64,000 nucleotides of DNA. It comes from Deltaproteobacteria bacterium (GTDB lineage: Bacteria > Myxococcota_A > Polyangia > JAAYKL01). The notes below the pieces were generated by a model. The model saw only the letters and a list, made by a program, of their open reading frames with translations. It made no database searches and was not told where the DNA came from. The DNA lies in contig JAFGQN010000064.1 of NCBI GenBank assembly GCA_016935665.1, forward strand, positions 80,297 through 144,296. The letters run 5' to 3'. Position numbers and translations under genes: made by a program. Positions 34,526-42,691 of this stretch are shown here, piece by piece; within the stretch, counting starts at the first letter, position 1; each line of letters opens with the position of its first letter.

Positions 34526-36361
34526 ATGAATATTGCTGAACATCGGTGTTTACCGCTCATATCCTTTTTCATCATTTTCCTGACCACTGCATGCGGCCGG
34601 ATTGGATTTGAAGTTCGGGGAACAGACAGCGACGGCCCCACCGATGATACCCAACCCGATGACACGTTCGGGAACGACACGCTTTCAGATTCAGTCATTT
34701 TCTCTGATGAGACAGACAACAATCAATTGGACTCCGTGTCCGACAGTGAGTCCGTTTCTGATTCGGATGACGATAGCGCCTTCGCGTCGGATACGGATAA
34801 TGGTTCAGAAACAGCTTCCGATTCTGATTCCGACACTGGGACCGAGTTCGATTCCAGCACGGAAACCGATACAACCGTGCCTTGTCCCGTCCTCCCCTTC
34901 GGGAGGGTTATTTTGTCGGATACTGATATTGCCGACTTTGTTCACTTCGGTGAATCCAGTTTTGATTTGGCCGCTGTGACGGGACAATCGTTTGACAGCG
35001 CCTGGCGAGTCACAACCCAAACTGTGTCCGGACCGGTGGTGACGGAACAACTTTATCACGATATTCCCACAACAATCGATGCTGGGGATCACATGGTGGT
35101 GGAATTCTGGGCGCGCTGTATTTCATCGGCGTCGGGGGATTGCCACGTGGGAATGCTGCTGGAGCAGGGCGGCACGCCCTGGACCAGTCTGGTGGAATAT
35201 TTTTCATTTGTGGGCACGGACTGGACATTTTTTCAGGTTCCCGTGGTGGCCGAAGCAACATTCGCTGCCGGCGCCACCCATGAAACCTTCAGATTGGGAT
35301 ACAGCGACCAGGTTGTCGAAATATATCCATCTCAAATCGTTAGTTACGGCGCCATTGATACATCGGCCCGTCCGGAGTGTTTGCCCGACAACACCCTGCT
35401 GCAGACCGAGGTGGCGCTGATCAGCGAGCCACCCACAACGGCCACGGTGGATATCCGCTACGAATATTTCTTTGAAGTGAACGGTCAACCCAAACCGGTT
35501 GCCACGGCGACAGGATTGCCGGCATGGCTCACGTTGAACAATGAGCGTCGAGGCATTACCGGAATCCCTGGATATGAGGATGTGGGAACCACATCGCCAA
35601 TCACGTTGCAGGTGGCCAGTGAAAACGGCGTGGATTCACAACAGTTTCAGATTGTGGTATCTGTCCATCCCGGTCTGGTGGGACACTGGCCTCTGGATGA
35701 AACAGGGGGGACTGTGGCCACAGATGTTTCGGGAAACGGACGACATGGCATCGTGATGGGTGATGTGTCCTGGCAACCATCGGATGGATATTACGACGGC
35801 GCGATACGTTTCAATAGCTACAGCGGCGTCTACGATTATGTATTGCTGCCGTCTGATGGCCTGATGGACAATATCCAATATAGGTCGCACACCCTGGCGG
35901 CCTGGGTGCGCATGGAGAGTATTCCTTCTGGTGTGGATGGTTCCGACAATGATTTTGGATACGGTATCCTCATCAAACACGGGTACCATACAGGCCTGTG
36001 GTACAATGCGCTTAGGGAATTTCATGCCACACTGAATTTTACGGATGCATTATATGATCCCGCTCTGGAAGTTACCGATTCGAATGTGTATCACCATGTG
36101 GTGGCGCGATATGACTTTGATAATAATGAATTCATGCTCTTCGTCGATGGGACGCCCGCCGGGACCGCGTGGTTGTCCGGCACCGAAACAGCCAATGATT
36201 TTGGCGCCACTCAATGGCGAATCGGCATTGCCGATCCCAGTGCTTCCACATATGCGTGGCCGAGTGACATGAGTGCCGATGACGTTCGCATTTACAATCG
36301 CGCACTGACATTTTGGGAAATCATGTCATTGGCAGATGTCAATCCAAACGATTTGGATTAA
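34526..36361 (+). CDS. LamG-domain lipoprotein
   Basis: 611 residues. Lipobox IIFLTTACGRIGFEV, an Asp/Ser/Thr linker up to about residue 120, a jelly-roll-like part (residues about 120-280), a putative-Ig domain with ATATGLPAWLTLNNERRGIT, then a C-terminal concanavalin A-like LamG domain: GLVGHWPLDETGGTVATDVS to SADDVRIYNRALTFWEI. The normal LamG end suggests a full-length gene. It stops 14 bases before the RNA-like element described next. Confidence 0.82.
   Translation: MNIAEHRCLPLISFFIIFLTTACGRIGFEVRGTDSDGPTDDTQPDDTFGNDTLSDSVIFSDETDNNQLDSVSDSESVSDSDDDSAFASDTDNGSETASDSDSDTGTEFDSSTETDTTVPCPVLPFGRVILSDTDIADFVHFGESSFDLAAVTGQSFDSAWRVTTQTVSGPVVTEQLYHDIPTTIDAGDHMVVEFWARCISSASGDCHVGMLLEQGGTPWTSLVEYFSFVGTDWTFFQVPVVAEATFAAGATHETFRLGYSDQVVEIYPSQIVSYGAIDTSARPECLPDNTLLQTEVALISEPPTTATVDIRYEYFFEVNGQPKPVATATGLPAWLTLNNERRGITGIPGYEDVGTTSPITLQVASENGVDSQQFQIVVSVHPGLVGHWPLDETGGTVATDVSGNGRHGIVMGDVSWQPSDGYYDGAIRFNSYSGVYDYVLLPSDGLMDNIQYRSHTLAAWVRMESIPSGVDGSDNDFGYGILIKHGYHTGLWYNALREFHATLNFTDALYDPALEVTDSNVYHHVVARYDFDNNEFMLFVDGTPAGTAWLSGTETANDFGATQWRIGIADPSASTYAWPSDMSADDVRIYNRALTFWEIMSLADVNPNDLD
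36343..36357 (+). other. Perfect hairpin at the 3' end of the LamG gene
   Basis: TCCAAA-CGA-TTTGGA, six base pairs, within the last codons of the LamG gene and 19 bases before the pseudoknot element. No T run follows, so it is not a typical terminator. It may be a 5' stem of the RNA element or a coding coincidence. Confidence 0.35.
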
Positions 36362-36370
36362 CGTGGCTGT

Positions 36371-36476
36371 GAAAAGGGGACTGTCGGGAGGTCGAGTAAG
36401 CCGAGGACGCTGATGCGCAGCCGGTTACCCACGTTCAGTCCCCGGCGAGGGTGAAACCCCACCAGTCCTCAGGGTG
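36371..36476 (+). ncRNA. HEARO/omega-RNA-like structured RNA (candidate)
   Basis: A compact element between the LamG gene and the PIN-like gene. GGGGACTG (36376-36383) pairs with CAGTCCCC (36436-36443) and GAGGAC (36403-36408) with GTCCTC (36465-36470); these helices interlock as a pseudoknot. Inside are a GCTG/CAGC hairpin (36409-36421) and a GGGT-GAA-ACCC hairpin (36449-36459). The unpaired stretches GTCGAGTAAGCC and GTTACCCACGTTCAG resemble, as I recall them, conserved parts of HEARO (omega) RNA that guides IscB. HEARO RNAs normally sit just upstream of the effector gene; here the next gene is not IscB. The 5' limit and any guide are unclear. Recall is not proof: a covariance search with the Rfam HEARO model would decide. 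Confidence 0.6.
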
Positions 36477-36500
36477 TATGGAGAAAAAGGCAGTGACCGC

Positions 36501-37436
36501 ATGAAAAAAAACAGAAACTATATTCTCATTGCAGATGAGGGGGTTTCCAGGGAAATCAGCTATCAATTTCGAACATTTTTACAAAAGCAAGGCTATGTAC
36601 ATCGTGCCACATGTATGATTGCCACTGAACATTCAGGAATGCCGGATGGCCAGATTATTCGCCAGCTTCTCAATCCAGGGACAATATTCTTAACTACTGA
36701 CAGACCGCTGCATAACACCGTGCTGTCACGCTCGCTCACCTCGTACTATGTAAGCCATGATGGCCATTTCATCAGCGCAAAACTCAAGGGTATTCGCACA
36801 CTCCCCCAAAATCCCCGCTGTGCATCCGTTCTCCCTGAAAATCATCTCTACCACGCGCCTCCGCCCAATATCCGCGCGTATCTCCTGCCATTGTCTGAAC
36901 GATCGCTCAAAAAACTTCGCACGAAACGTCGGCGAATCCGCAATCACTTTGACGGCGACGCTCATATCGAGACGCTTGCTGTTACGGTTTCCTGGAAAGC
37001 TATTGGCTCAAAAACGCTCATCGGCTTGAGGCTTAGAATAACTTCAAATTCAGGAATCCCGGCGCTTGACGCCAGTGAACTCTATGTCCTGGAAAACATT
37101 CTCCCCGTCCATAGAAATCAGGTCGCCGTCAACTATGCCTTAATGCTCCCCATTCAGCTTATGCTGCATGGCATCACGACCCGTATTTATTACGATGCGC
37201 CAACAATGGCTTCACCGACAGAGATATTTCATCAGAGCGAGATTACGCCCGGTTTCAAGCTGTTTACAGAACTTTCACGTGTATTTTCCCATGTTGAGTT
37301 TTGTCCTTCCGTCAAAGGCCGTTTCATCGAACCGCTGCGAAAAAAACTGATGCAGCTGGTTGCAGCAAACTCAAACGAGATTGTTGAAGGAAATATTGAA
37401 GAAATTGAGCGCAACGTTTTCAAAACGCGGAAATGA
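36501..37436 (+). CDS. PIN-like (Mut7-C/DUF5615-type) putative nuclease with unknown C-terminal part
   Basis: 311 residues from ATG 36501 (an in-frame ATG at 36474 lies in the RNA element). The N-terminal about 90 residues look like a small PIN-like fold: NYILIADEGVSREI (Asp12), GMPDGQIIRQLL (Asp49) and TIFLTTDRPLHN (Asp67 after a TT), the acidic triad pattern of Mut7-C and DUF5615 proteins. A basic stretch KKLRTKRRRIRNHFDG lies at about residues 135-155. The C-terminal half has no family that I recognise and shows no RuvC, HNH or IscB PLMP motif. It begins about 30 bases after the RNA element and ends before a terminator-like hairpin, so the two form a unit. Nuclease activity is inferred. 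Confidence 0.6.
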   Translation: MKKNRNYILIADEGVSREISYQFRTFLQKQGYVHRATCMIATEHSGMPDGQIIRQLLNPGTIFLTTDRPLHNTVLSRSLTSYYVSHDGHFISAKLKGIRTLPQNPRCASVLPENHLYHAPPPNIRAYLLPLSERSLKKLRTKRRRIRNHFDGDAHIETLAVTVSWKAIGSKTLIGLRLRITSNSGIPALDASELYVLENILPVHRNQVAVNYALMLPIQLMLHGITTRIYYDAPTMASPTEIFHQSEITPGFKLFTELSRVFSHVEFCPSVKGRFIEPLRKKLMQLVAANSNEIVEGNIEEIERNVFKTRK

Positions 37437-37448
37437 ATCGGATTGCCT

Positions 37449-37484
37449 GGATGGCTTGATATCCCATCCGCGGTTTCATTTTTT
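37449..37484 (+). terminator. Terminator-like hairpin after the PIN-like gene
   Basis: GGATGG (37449-37454), a nine-base loop, CCATCC (37464-37469), then a T-rich stretch that starts about nine bases later. It lies 12 bases after the stop codon and probably ends the RNA-element/PIN-like transcript. Confidence 0.4.
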
Positions 37485-38417
37485 GGTTTTTGGGTGAAGA
37501 TACACAGATGTTATCTGATTTATATATGAGCTTATTATGACATATCGTCCTGGTTTACTCGTCGGATGAGGCATCTTGAAAAAAGAGGTTCTGTATCTGA
37601 TGCAAAAGAACAATTGGCGTCAAAAAACCAGCTTTGCCTGTTCGTCTCTGCATGCGACTGCGACTCTGGACAAATTATCGGCGGCACTAAAAAAAATGCT
37701 CGAAAAAGCGCCCGAAAGGACCATTGTATGTACGGCGCATGTCATCCGCTCATCGATCAAATGATTACAGTGTATGGCGCGCAACCAATGCCTGCGTAAA
37801 ACTGTATTGAAATGCTGTTGGGTAAAAAGACGTTCACCGGTGAATTACAGAGGAGCCTTCTTTTTGTTGTAAGACTGGGCCCAACGATGGGATTTCGTTA
37901 CCGAAGATGTATTTGGAAAGGGCCCTAATGCCACAGAAGAAATCCTGCGGACCGCCCATGATCATTTTCTGTGCCTCAAAACACCGTGCTCCGGGGATTT
38001 TACCAGCGAGGCGGAATCGTTGTCCAGGCGGTTTAACATGGCACTGGCATGGCGCGACGTATCACTTAATATTCTGGAGATGCAGTTGAAGCAATTGGTC
38101 GACGCACAGTGTTGAATAGCAGATTCGGAAAAACGGTGTCATCGTCCCCCACAACGCCGCGCGATTATGTGGCTCGTCTGGTGATTGTTTTATTTGGCGC
38201 AAATTCAACCCCTTTTGGACGATCCATGAACACTGTATTTTGAATTGAGCTGGGCGATGGAGAGAGGCTTTCATTTTATCGCCGGCAGGAACGCGCTCCC
38301 CGGTCCCTTTTTAAAAATCCTGTCACTGAATAAATCCATGTGGCGCGATCGATGAAGACAGAAAAGGGGTGGGGAACGAAAAACAGATTTAAGGAGCAAT
38401 GAAAGGGGTTAAAACCA
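37485..38417. other. Long region without a supportable gene, probably decayed
   Basis: About 930 bases. Short open stretches exist, for example a 62-codon frame with a TTG start at 37576 (ending HVIRSSIK) and a 79-codon frame at 37875-38114 that has a stop just upstream and no start (it contains VTEDVFGKGPNATEEIL). They look like pieces of genes but I recognise none. No tRNA, repeat array or strong terminator is seen. Confidence 0.4.
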
Positions 38418-39542
38418 ATGAACTTTAAATGGCGTCCTTTTGTCAGCTGGACAATCATAACGATGTTGGGATGTTTCCTGTGCATGTGCGGTGAAACCTC
38501 GGATACTGGTGACAATGACAGCAGCACTGCCGATGGAGATTCAGATGGGGATTCCGACAGTGATAGCGATACGGATGGGGACTCTGACGGCGATTCCGAT
38601 GCGGATGGGGACAGTGATTCCGACGGCGATTCCGATGGAGATAGTGACAGCGACGGGGATTCGGATGGCGACAGTGACAGCGATAGCGATAGCGATACAG
38701 ATGGCGACAGCGATGCAGATGGCGATTCGGATGGCGATGGCGATACTGAAAGCGAAACGGAAACGGAGACAGATACCGGATCCGATGGTTACACTTTGGC
38801 GCCCGTCACGGATTATTCGGCGACGGGGCCTTTTGCGACCAAAACAGAAACAAATGTGGGTCCCGGTGGTGGTTACACCGTTTTTCGTCCTGAGACTCTG
38901 GGCGAAAATGGTTTTCTACACGCGCCCATCGTGTTTGGACCGGGCATTGGTCAACAGGTGGGGGTACATACAGAGATGCTCACCAATTTTGCATCCCACG
39001 GCTTTATCGTAGTGGGAACGCCAGTGCTCAACGAAGGCCCCAATGGTCTCAACAACCTGGCCAGCATGAAAAATGGCATTGACTGGATTGTGGGTCAAAA
39101 TGATACCCCCGGAACGTACGAAGGAAAAATCTGGGTAGATCATGTCATTGCCATGGGCTTCTCTGTGGGCGGGACGGCAGCGGTAGATGTGGGTGAACAC
39201 GAAGCCGTGGCCACCGTTGTATCCATTCACGGTCACACTTCTGATGCTGCACTTCATGGCACGTTGTTTCAAACGTCGGGCACGCAGGATACCGTTGGGC
39301 TACCTATGCAGCAGAAGACTTATGACAATTCAGATGTCCCCACATTCCTGGCCACTTTGACGGGTGCGCCGCATCAATACATTGAGAAAAACGGCGGTGG
39401 CGAGGAAAGACCGGCGATTCTGGCCTGGATGCGGTATCGGATATACAACGATACGGGCGCTAAAAAATATTTCTTTGGCGATGATTGCATCCTGTGTTCC
39501 GCCCCATGGGAAAATCCCCAGCGAAAAAACTGGACTGAATAA
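38418..39542 (+). CDS. Lipoprotein with Asp/Ser linker and alpha/beta hydrolase domain
   Basis: 374 residues. Lipobox [13 protein letters not shown], about 90 residues of Asp with Ser/Gly/Thr (linker), then an alpha/beta hydrolase of the dienelactone hydrolase/PET-hydrolase-like group: [20 protein letters not shown] (oxyanion-side strand), [17 protein letters not shown] (nucleophile elbow, GFSVGG), and a His in GAPHQYIEK. Likely a surface-exposed esterase. An AAAGGGG ribosome site precedes the ATG. Confidence 0.82.
   Translation: MNFKWRPFVSWTIITMLGCFLCMCGETSDTGDNDSSTADGDSDGDSDSDSDTDGDSDGDSDADGDSDSDGDSDGDSDSDGDSDGDSDSDSDSDTDGDSDADGDSDGDGDTESETETETDTGSDGYTLAPVTDYSATGPFATKTETNVGPGGGYTVFRPETLGENGFLHAPIVFGPGIGQQVGVHTEMLTNFASHGFIVVGTPVLNEGPNGLNNLASMKNGIDWIVGQNDTPGTYEGKIWVDHVIAMGFSVGGTAAVDVGEHEAVATVVSIHGHTSDAALHGTLFQTSGTQDTVGLPMQQKTYDNSDVPTFLATLTGAPHQYIEKNGGGEERPAILAWMRYRIYNDTGAKKYFFGDDCILCSAPWENPQRKNWTE
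38520..38790 (+). repeat. Low-complexity Asp/Ser/Gly linker repeat
   Basis: Hexamer-like repeats (gatTCc/gacAGc/gatGGg) encoding the linker of the hydrolase lipoprotein. Wobble positions vary, which argues for selection at the protein level. Analogous linkers occur in five other lipoproteins of the window. Confidence 0.85.
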
Positions 39543-39577
39543 CCGCCTTTTATTCAATTGCCGACAGTTCTTGTTGT

Positions 39578-42500
39578 TCAACGTCCCTTGCGTATGATTT
39601 GTTTGAGTTTTTTCTGATTTCGTTTGATGGTTTTTTTCTTGGCGCCTGAGACTTTGTTCTTTTTGTCGAGAAAAGTATCGTATGCCGCCAGAGCGGATTT
39701 AGCGTACGCTTTTCGCTGCGCTTTTGATTTTTCCAGTTTCGTCAGATTGTATTCGGTTCGCCCTTTCACAAACCAGATATTGGGTTGAATCGCGCCGTCT
39801 TTTTCGATAACGGCATTAAAATGATTGAGAGCCGATATCAGCGCATCCTGCTGCTCCCTCGATGTGAGTTCTTTGTCCCCATCTTTGCCGGAATCCCCCA
39901 TATTGTACAGTTCCATCCCTTTGGCGTACAAATCGTCATTTTTGAGACTGGTGTCCGGGGACACTGCATATGGCGATGCTGCCTCCTTAACGGTGCCTGG
40001 GTCCGCTTCTGTGCCTGCCAGTGATTCCGCGGCAGGGGAAATATCCGCATCTTTCTGTTTCGCATCGGGATTGTCTTTGGCCGCATCGGGAACGCTGTCA
40101 GTGGTGTTCGCATTCGCATTGTCATTTGTATCATCCGGTGCCGCGGCATTTGCATTCTCAGCCGGGGATTCAGCCGCTGCTGGATTGGATTTTGATTCTT
40201 TACCAGTGGTGCTTTGCGCGGAATGCGATATGGCGGCGGCTTTAATGTCATTTTTACCGGAAGCCGGAACCTCCGTCTGGTTGTCGGACAGCGCTGTATC
40301 TTTTGGTGATGAGGCAGGAATCGATACTGGGGACCATGGTGTAAACAGCAAAAAGATGGCAGCGGCAAGTGCCATTCCGGCAATAACAGTGGCGGCGATC
40401 AGTTTCTTTTTGCGGGAATCGGCAAACGGGTAGTACGAAATACTGTCCTCATCGGGTATGATCGAGTTTGATTCTGTTTCCGATGGGATTGCCATGCCAG
40501 CGCCACGTGACTGTGCCGCCGCCGCGTCCTGAGCGGAGTTATGCTGCGCAACCAGCTCCTCCATTCTGTCTGACGATGCGACGGCGGTCACCTCCTCATC
40601 GTCTTCCATGTATGGTTCCGCCAGCGGTTCCATGGGTTGCGTGATTTTTTCCGGATGGGGCTGCTCGTAGACTGCTGGCGCGGGCAGTGTTGCAGATTCC
40701 GGCTGCAGTTTTCGAACCTGCGCGACTTTCAGCTTTCCGGTGGGAGGTGGCTTGGGCGAGTTTTTTTTCTGCCCCGCTGCGCCGCCAAAGATTGCCCCGG
40801 GAATAGTGGAGAACACGTCATCATCGAAATCCATGTTCTGCATTTCCATCACTTCGATTTCATCGGTGGCGTCGTCTTTCGTCGTGTCTGGTACGATTTC
40901 GGCCGTGGGGGCGGGCACATGGGCCGCTGCGTTGGCAACTGCGGCCTCCACCTCATTCAGTTCCGCCCGTAATCCGGAAATGCCTCTGCCCATCAATTTG
41001 CCAATGCGCATCTCCAGTGCATTTAAATCTTCCTGAAACTGTCCCTGCAATCGGTTTTCCAGTCCCGGGAGGTTTTGTGCCATCCATTTTTCAAACGCTT
41101 TGGATACTTCACTGGCGGATTTGGACAGAATATCCTTGCGCATTTTTGAGAGCCGCTCGTTCAGGTCGGTCTGAATTTGCAGTTCCAGGTCCTCCAGTTT
41201 TTCTGATATTTGCGCCATCACTTTATCGGTGATGCTCTCAATCTCCGATTCAATAATGGTACGGCGATGCGACCGGCGTGGCTCGAACGGATCTGATGTG
41301 TTGGTCCACGATGAATATTTTTTCGCCGCCAGACTGGTGCGTGGCTGGGCTTTTGCGCCTGGGCTGGATGAGCGTTTTTCAGCTGCAATACTGGTGCGGG
41401 GTTTGGCTCCGAGACTGGTGCGCGGCCTGGCATCTGATTCGGTTGGGGGTTTGGCTCCGAGGCTGGTGCGGGGTTTGGCGTCAATACTGGTGCGCGGTGT
41501 CGCGTTAAGGCTGGTGCGTGGCCCTGCGTTGAGACTGGTGCGTGGTTTGGCTGAAAGACTGTTTCGGTTTGTGGGCCGCAGTCGGGTGCTGGCGGGGCTG
41601 GATGGCGCCGTGGGCTCAGAGACGGTTCCATTCGCATCCGCCTGTGGCTGCCGGGGATTTGCGTTTGATTGTGCCGTCTCAGGAATTACCGAAATATTTC
41701 CTGTTTGTTCTTTTTCAAGATTGGCGAGGTTCACCAGTGAAAACATGCCATTGGAGGCAATATCGTCGCGACTGCCGGTGGTCCATCCAGGGGAGAACAC
41801 CACAACACAGCCGTGTGTTTTTCCCATTGTCTTGAGTGCTTCAGCTATCCGTTGCGCCTGTTCTGTGGGAGCGCCTTCTCCCATCCATTCCTGCAACTGG
41901 CCTGGCGGAAAGCTCGATAAAGATGCTTCACGGGAAAAAAGCACCAGCTCATCGTTTGTGCTCATGGCCAGGGTGTTGCTTTGAATCTGTGGAATAAAAT
42001 CGCCCAAATCCCCGATTTTACTGAAAAGACCGCCGGCGATGTGATCCTGAGTCAGTTTCTGAACCCGCTTACTGACCAGATAAAGCTGGGATTCTCCGCG
42101 ATGGGCCACATGAATGCCCCCTGGATAATACACAATCGTTTCCAGACTATTGGTGATTTTGTTTATAAGACTGTTTTTGGCGGACGATTTCAGTACGAAC
42201 TGTTCTGTATTTTCATCCATCCGATATGCGTTGGTATTCGCCACACCACTGGTGGCTGTGTCCACCAGCATCTGATCCAGTCCGGAGATGGTCTGCTCAA
42301 GGAGATTTTTAAAGGATGGATCTTCCACCGCAAGGGTCCCCTGCGAACGGGATTTTTTCGAGAGATAATTGGACAGATACTCTGAAATCAGCGCTGTGGC
42401 TGTCGATCCAAGTTCATTTAACACTTCCGGGGTAATTCCGCCACCACGCAGCCGAATGGGATGGGCTTCCGCAAGGACAATGGCGCCATATTCCGGATTC

Positions 42501-42589
42501 ACCGTGAGGTGGACTGTTCCAGTTTGCTCGGGATCGACGAAAGCGACACCAACCGCGTTAGTTGAAAAAATAGGTTCATCTACCGTCAT
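39578..42589 (-). CDS. PP2C-like pseudophosphatase with RTS repeats, TM helix and TPR-like C-terminus
   Basis: About 1003 residues. The N-terminal 280 residues follow PP2C topology (GVAFVDPEQ; ETIVYYPGGIHVAHRGESQLYLVSKRV split across GDSR-like and DHS-like positions, KLTQDHIAGG; ELVLFSREASL), but the metal-binding Asp residues of the DGxGG, GD and SDG motifs are absent. Then seven RTS repeats of 9-10 residues (KPRTSLNA type), a coiled-coil-like segment, a TM helix LIAATVIAGMALAAAIFLLF, an Ala/Asp-rich periplasmic stretch and a TPR-like basic C-terminus. A GTG at 42637 is an alternative start. Confidence 0.7.
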   Translation of the reverse strand: MTVDEPIFSTNAVGVAFVDPEQTGTVHLTVNPEYGAIVLAEAHPIRLRGGGITPEVLNELGSTATALISEYLSNYLSKKSRSQGTLAVEDPSFKNLLEQTISGLDQMLVDTATSGVANTNAYRMDENTEQFVLKSSAKNSLINKITNSLETIVYYPGGIHVAHRGESQLYLVSKRVQKLTQDHIAGGLFSKIGDLGDFIPQIQSNTLAMSTNDELVLFSREASLSSFPPGQLQEWMGEGAPTEQAQRIAEALKTMGKTHGCVVVFSPGWTTGSRDDIASNGMFSLVNLANLEKEQTGNISVIPETAQSNANPRQPQADANGTVSEPTAPSSPASTRLRPTNRNSLSAKPRTSLNAGPRTSLNATPRTSIDAKPRTSLGAKPPTESDARPRTSLGAKPRTSIAAEKRSSSPGAKAQPRTSLAAKKYSSWTNTSDPFEPRRSHRRTIIESEIESITDKVMAQISEKLEDLELQIQTDLNERLSKMRKDILSKSASEVSKAFEKWMAQNLPGLENRLQGQFQEDLNALEMRIGKLMGRGISGLRAELNEVEAAVANAAAHVPAPTAEIVPDTTKDDATDEIEVMEMQNMDFDDDVFSTIPGAIFGGAAGQKKNSPKPPPTGKLKVAQVRKLQPESATLPAPAVYEQPHPEKITQPMEPLAEPYMEDDEEVTAVASSDRMEELVAQHNSAQDAAAAQSRGAGMAIPSETESNSIIPDEDSISYYPFADSRKKKLIAATVIAGMALAAAIFLLFTPWSPVSIPASSPKDTALSDNQTEVPASGKNDIKAAAISHSAQSTTGKESKSNPAAAESPAENANAAAPDDTNDNANANTTDSVPDAAKDNPDAKQKDADISPAAESLAGTEADPGTVKEAASPYAVSPDTSLKNDDLYAKGMELYNMGDSGKDGDKELTSREQQDALISALNHFNAVIEKDGAIQPNIWFVKGRTEYNLTKLEKSKAQRKAYAKSALAAYDTFLDKKNKVSGAKKKTIKRNQKKLKQIIRKGR
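41300..41590 (-). repeat. Tandem repeat encoding seven RTS peptide units
   Basis: About ten imperfect units of 27-30 bases encode peptides of the type KPRTSLNA; seven carry Arg-Thr-Ser. The units differ in wobble and in a few residues, so the array is not newly expanded. The Arg-Thr-Ser motif suggests Ser/Thr kinase sites. Confidence 0.75.
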
Positions 42590-42691
42590 GCACAGTAAAA
42601 CGGCAACCGCATTGAATTGTGTAAGCTTTAAAAGCACATTTTATGGGAGTTTTTTTAAAAAAATATAATCTGTATATTATTAATTGGCGGA

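Noticed and set aside
36376..36476. FMN riboswitch or group II intron domain
   Set aside because: No RFN-type conserved AGGGGCAGGGUG pattern and no intron domain V hairpin or maturase. The interlocked helices and motifs fit HEARO-like RNA better.
36501..37436. IscB or IsrB gene downstream of the RNA
   Set aside because: No PLMP, RuvC (GIDPG-type) or HNH motif in any frame of 36400-38400.
38491..39012. Gene encoding an Ile/Met/Thr-rich protein in the shifted frame
   Set aside because: Shadow of the Asp/Ser linker repeats; the alpha/beta hydrolase frame has motifs and a ribosome site.
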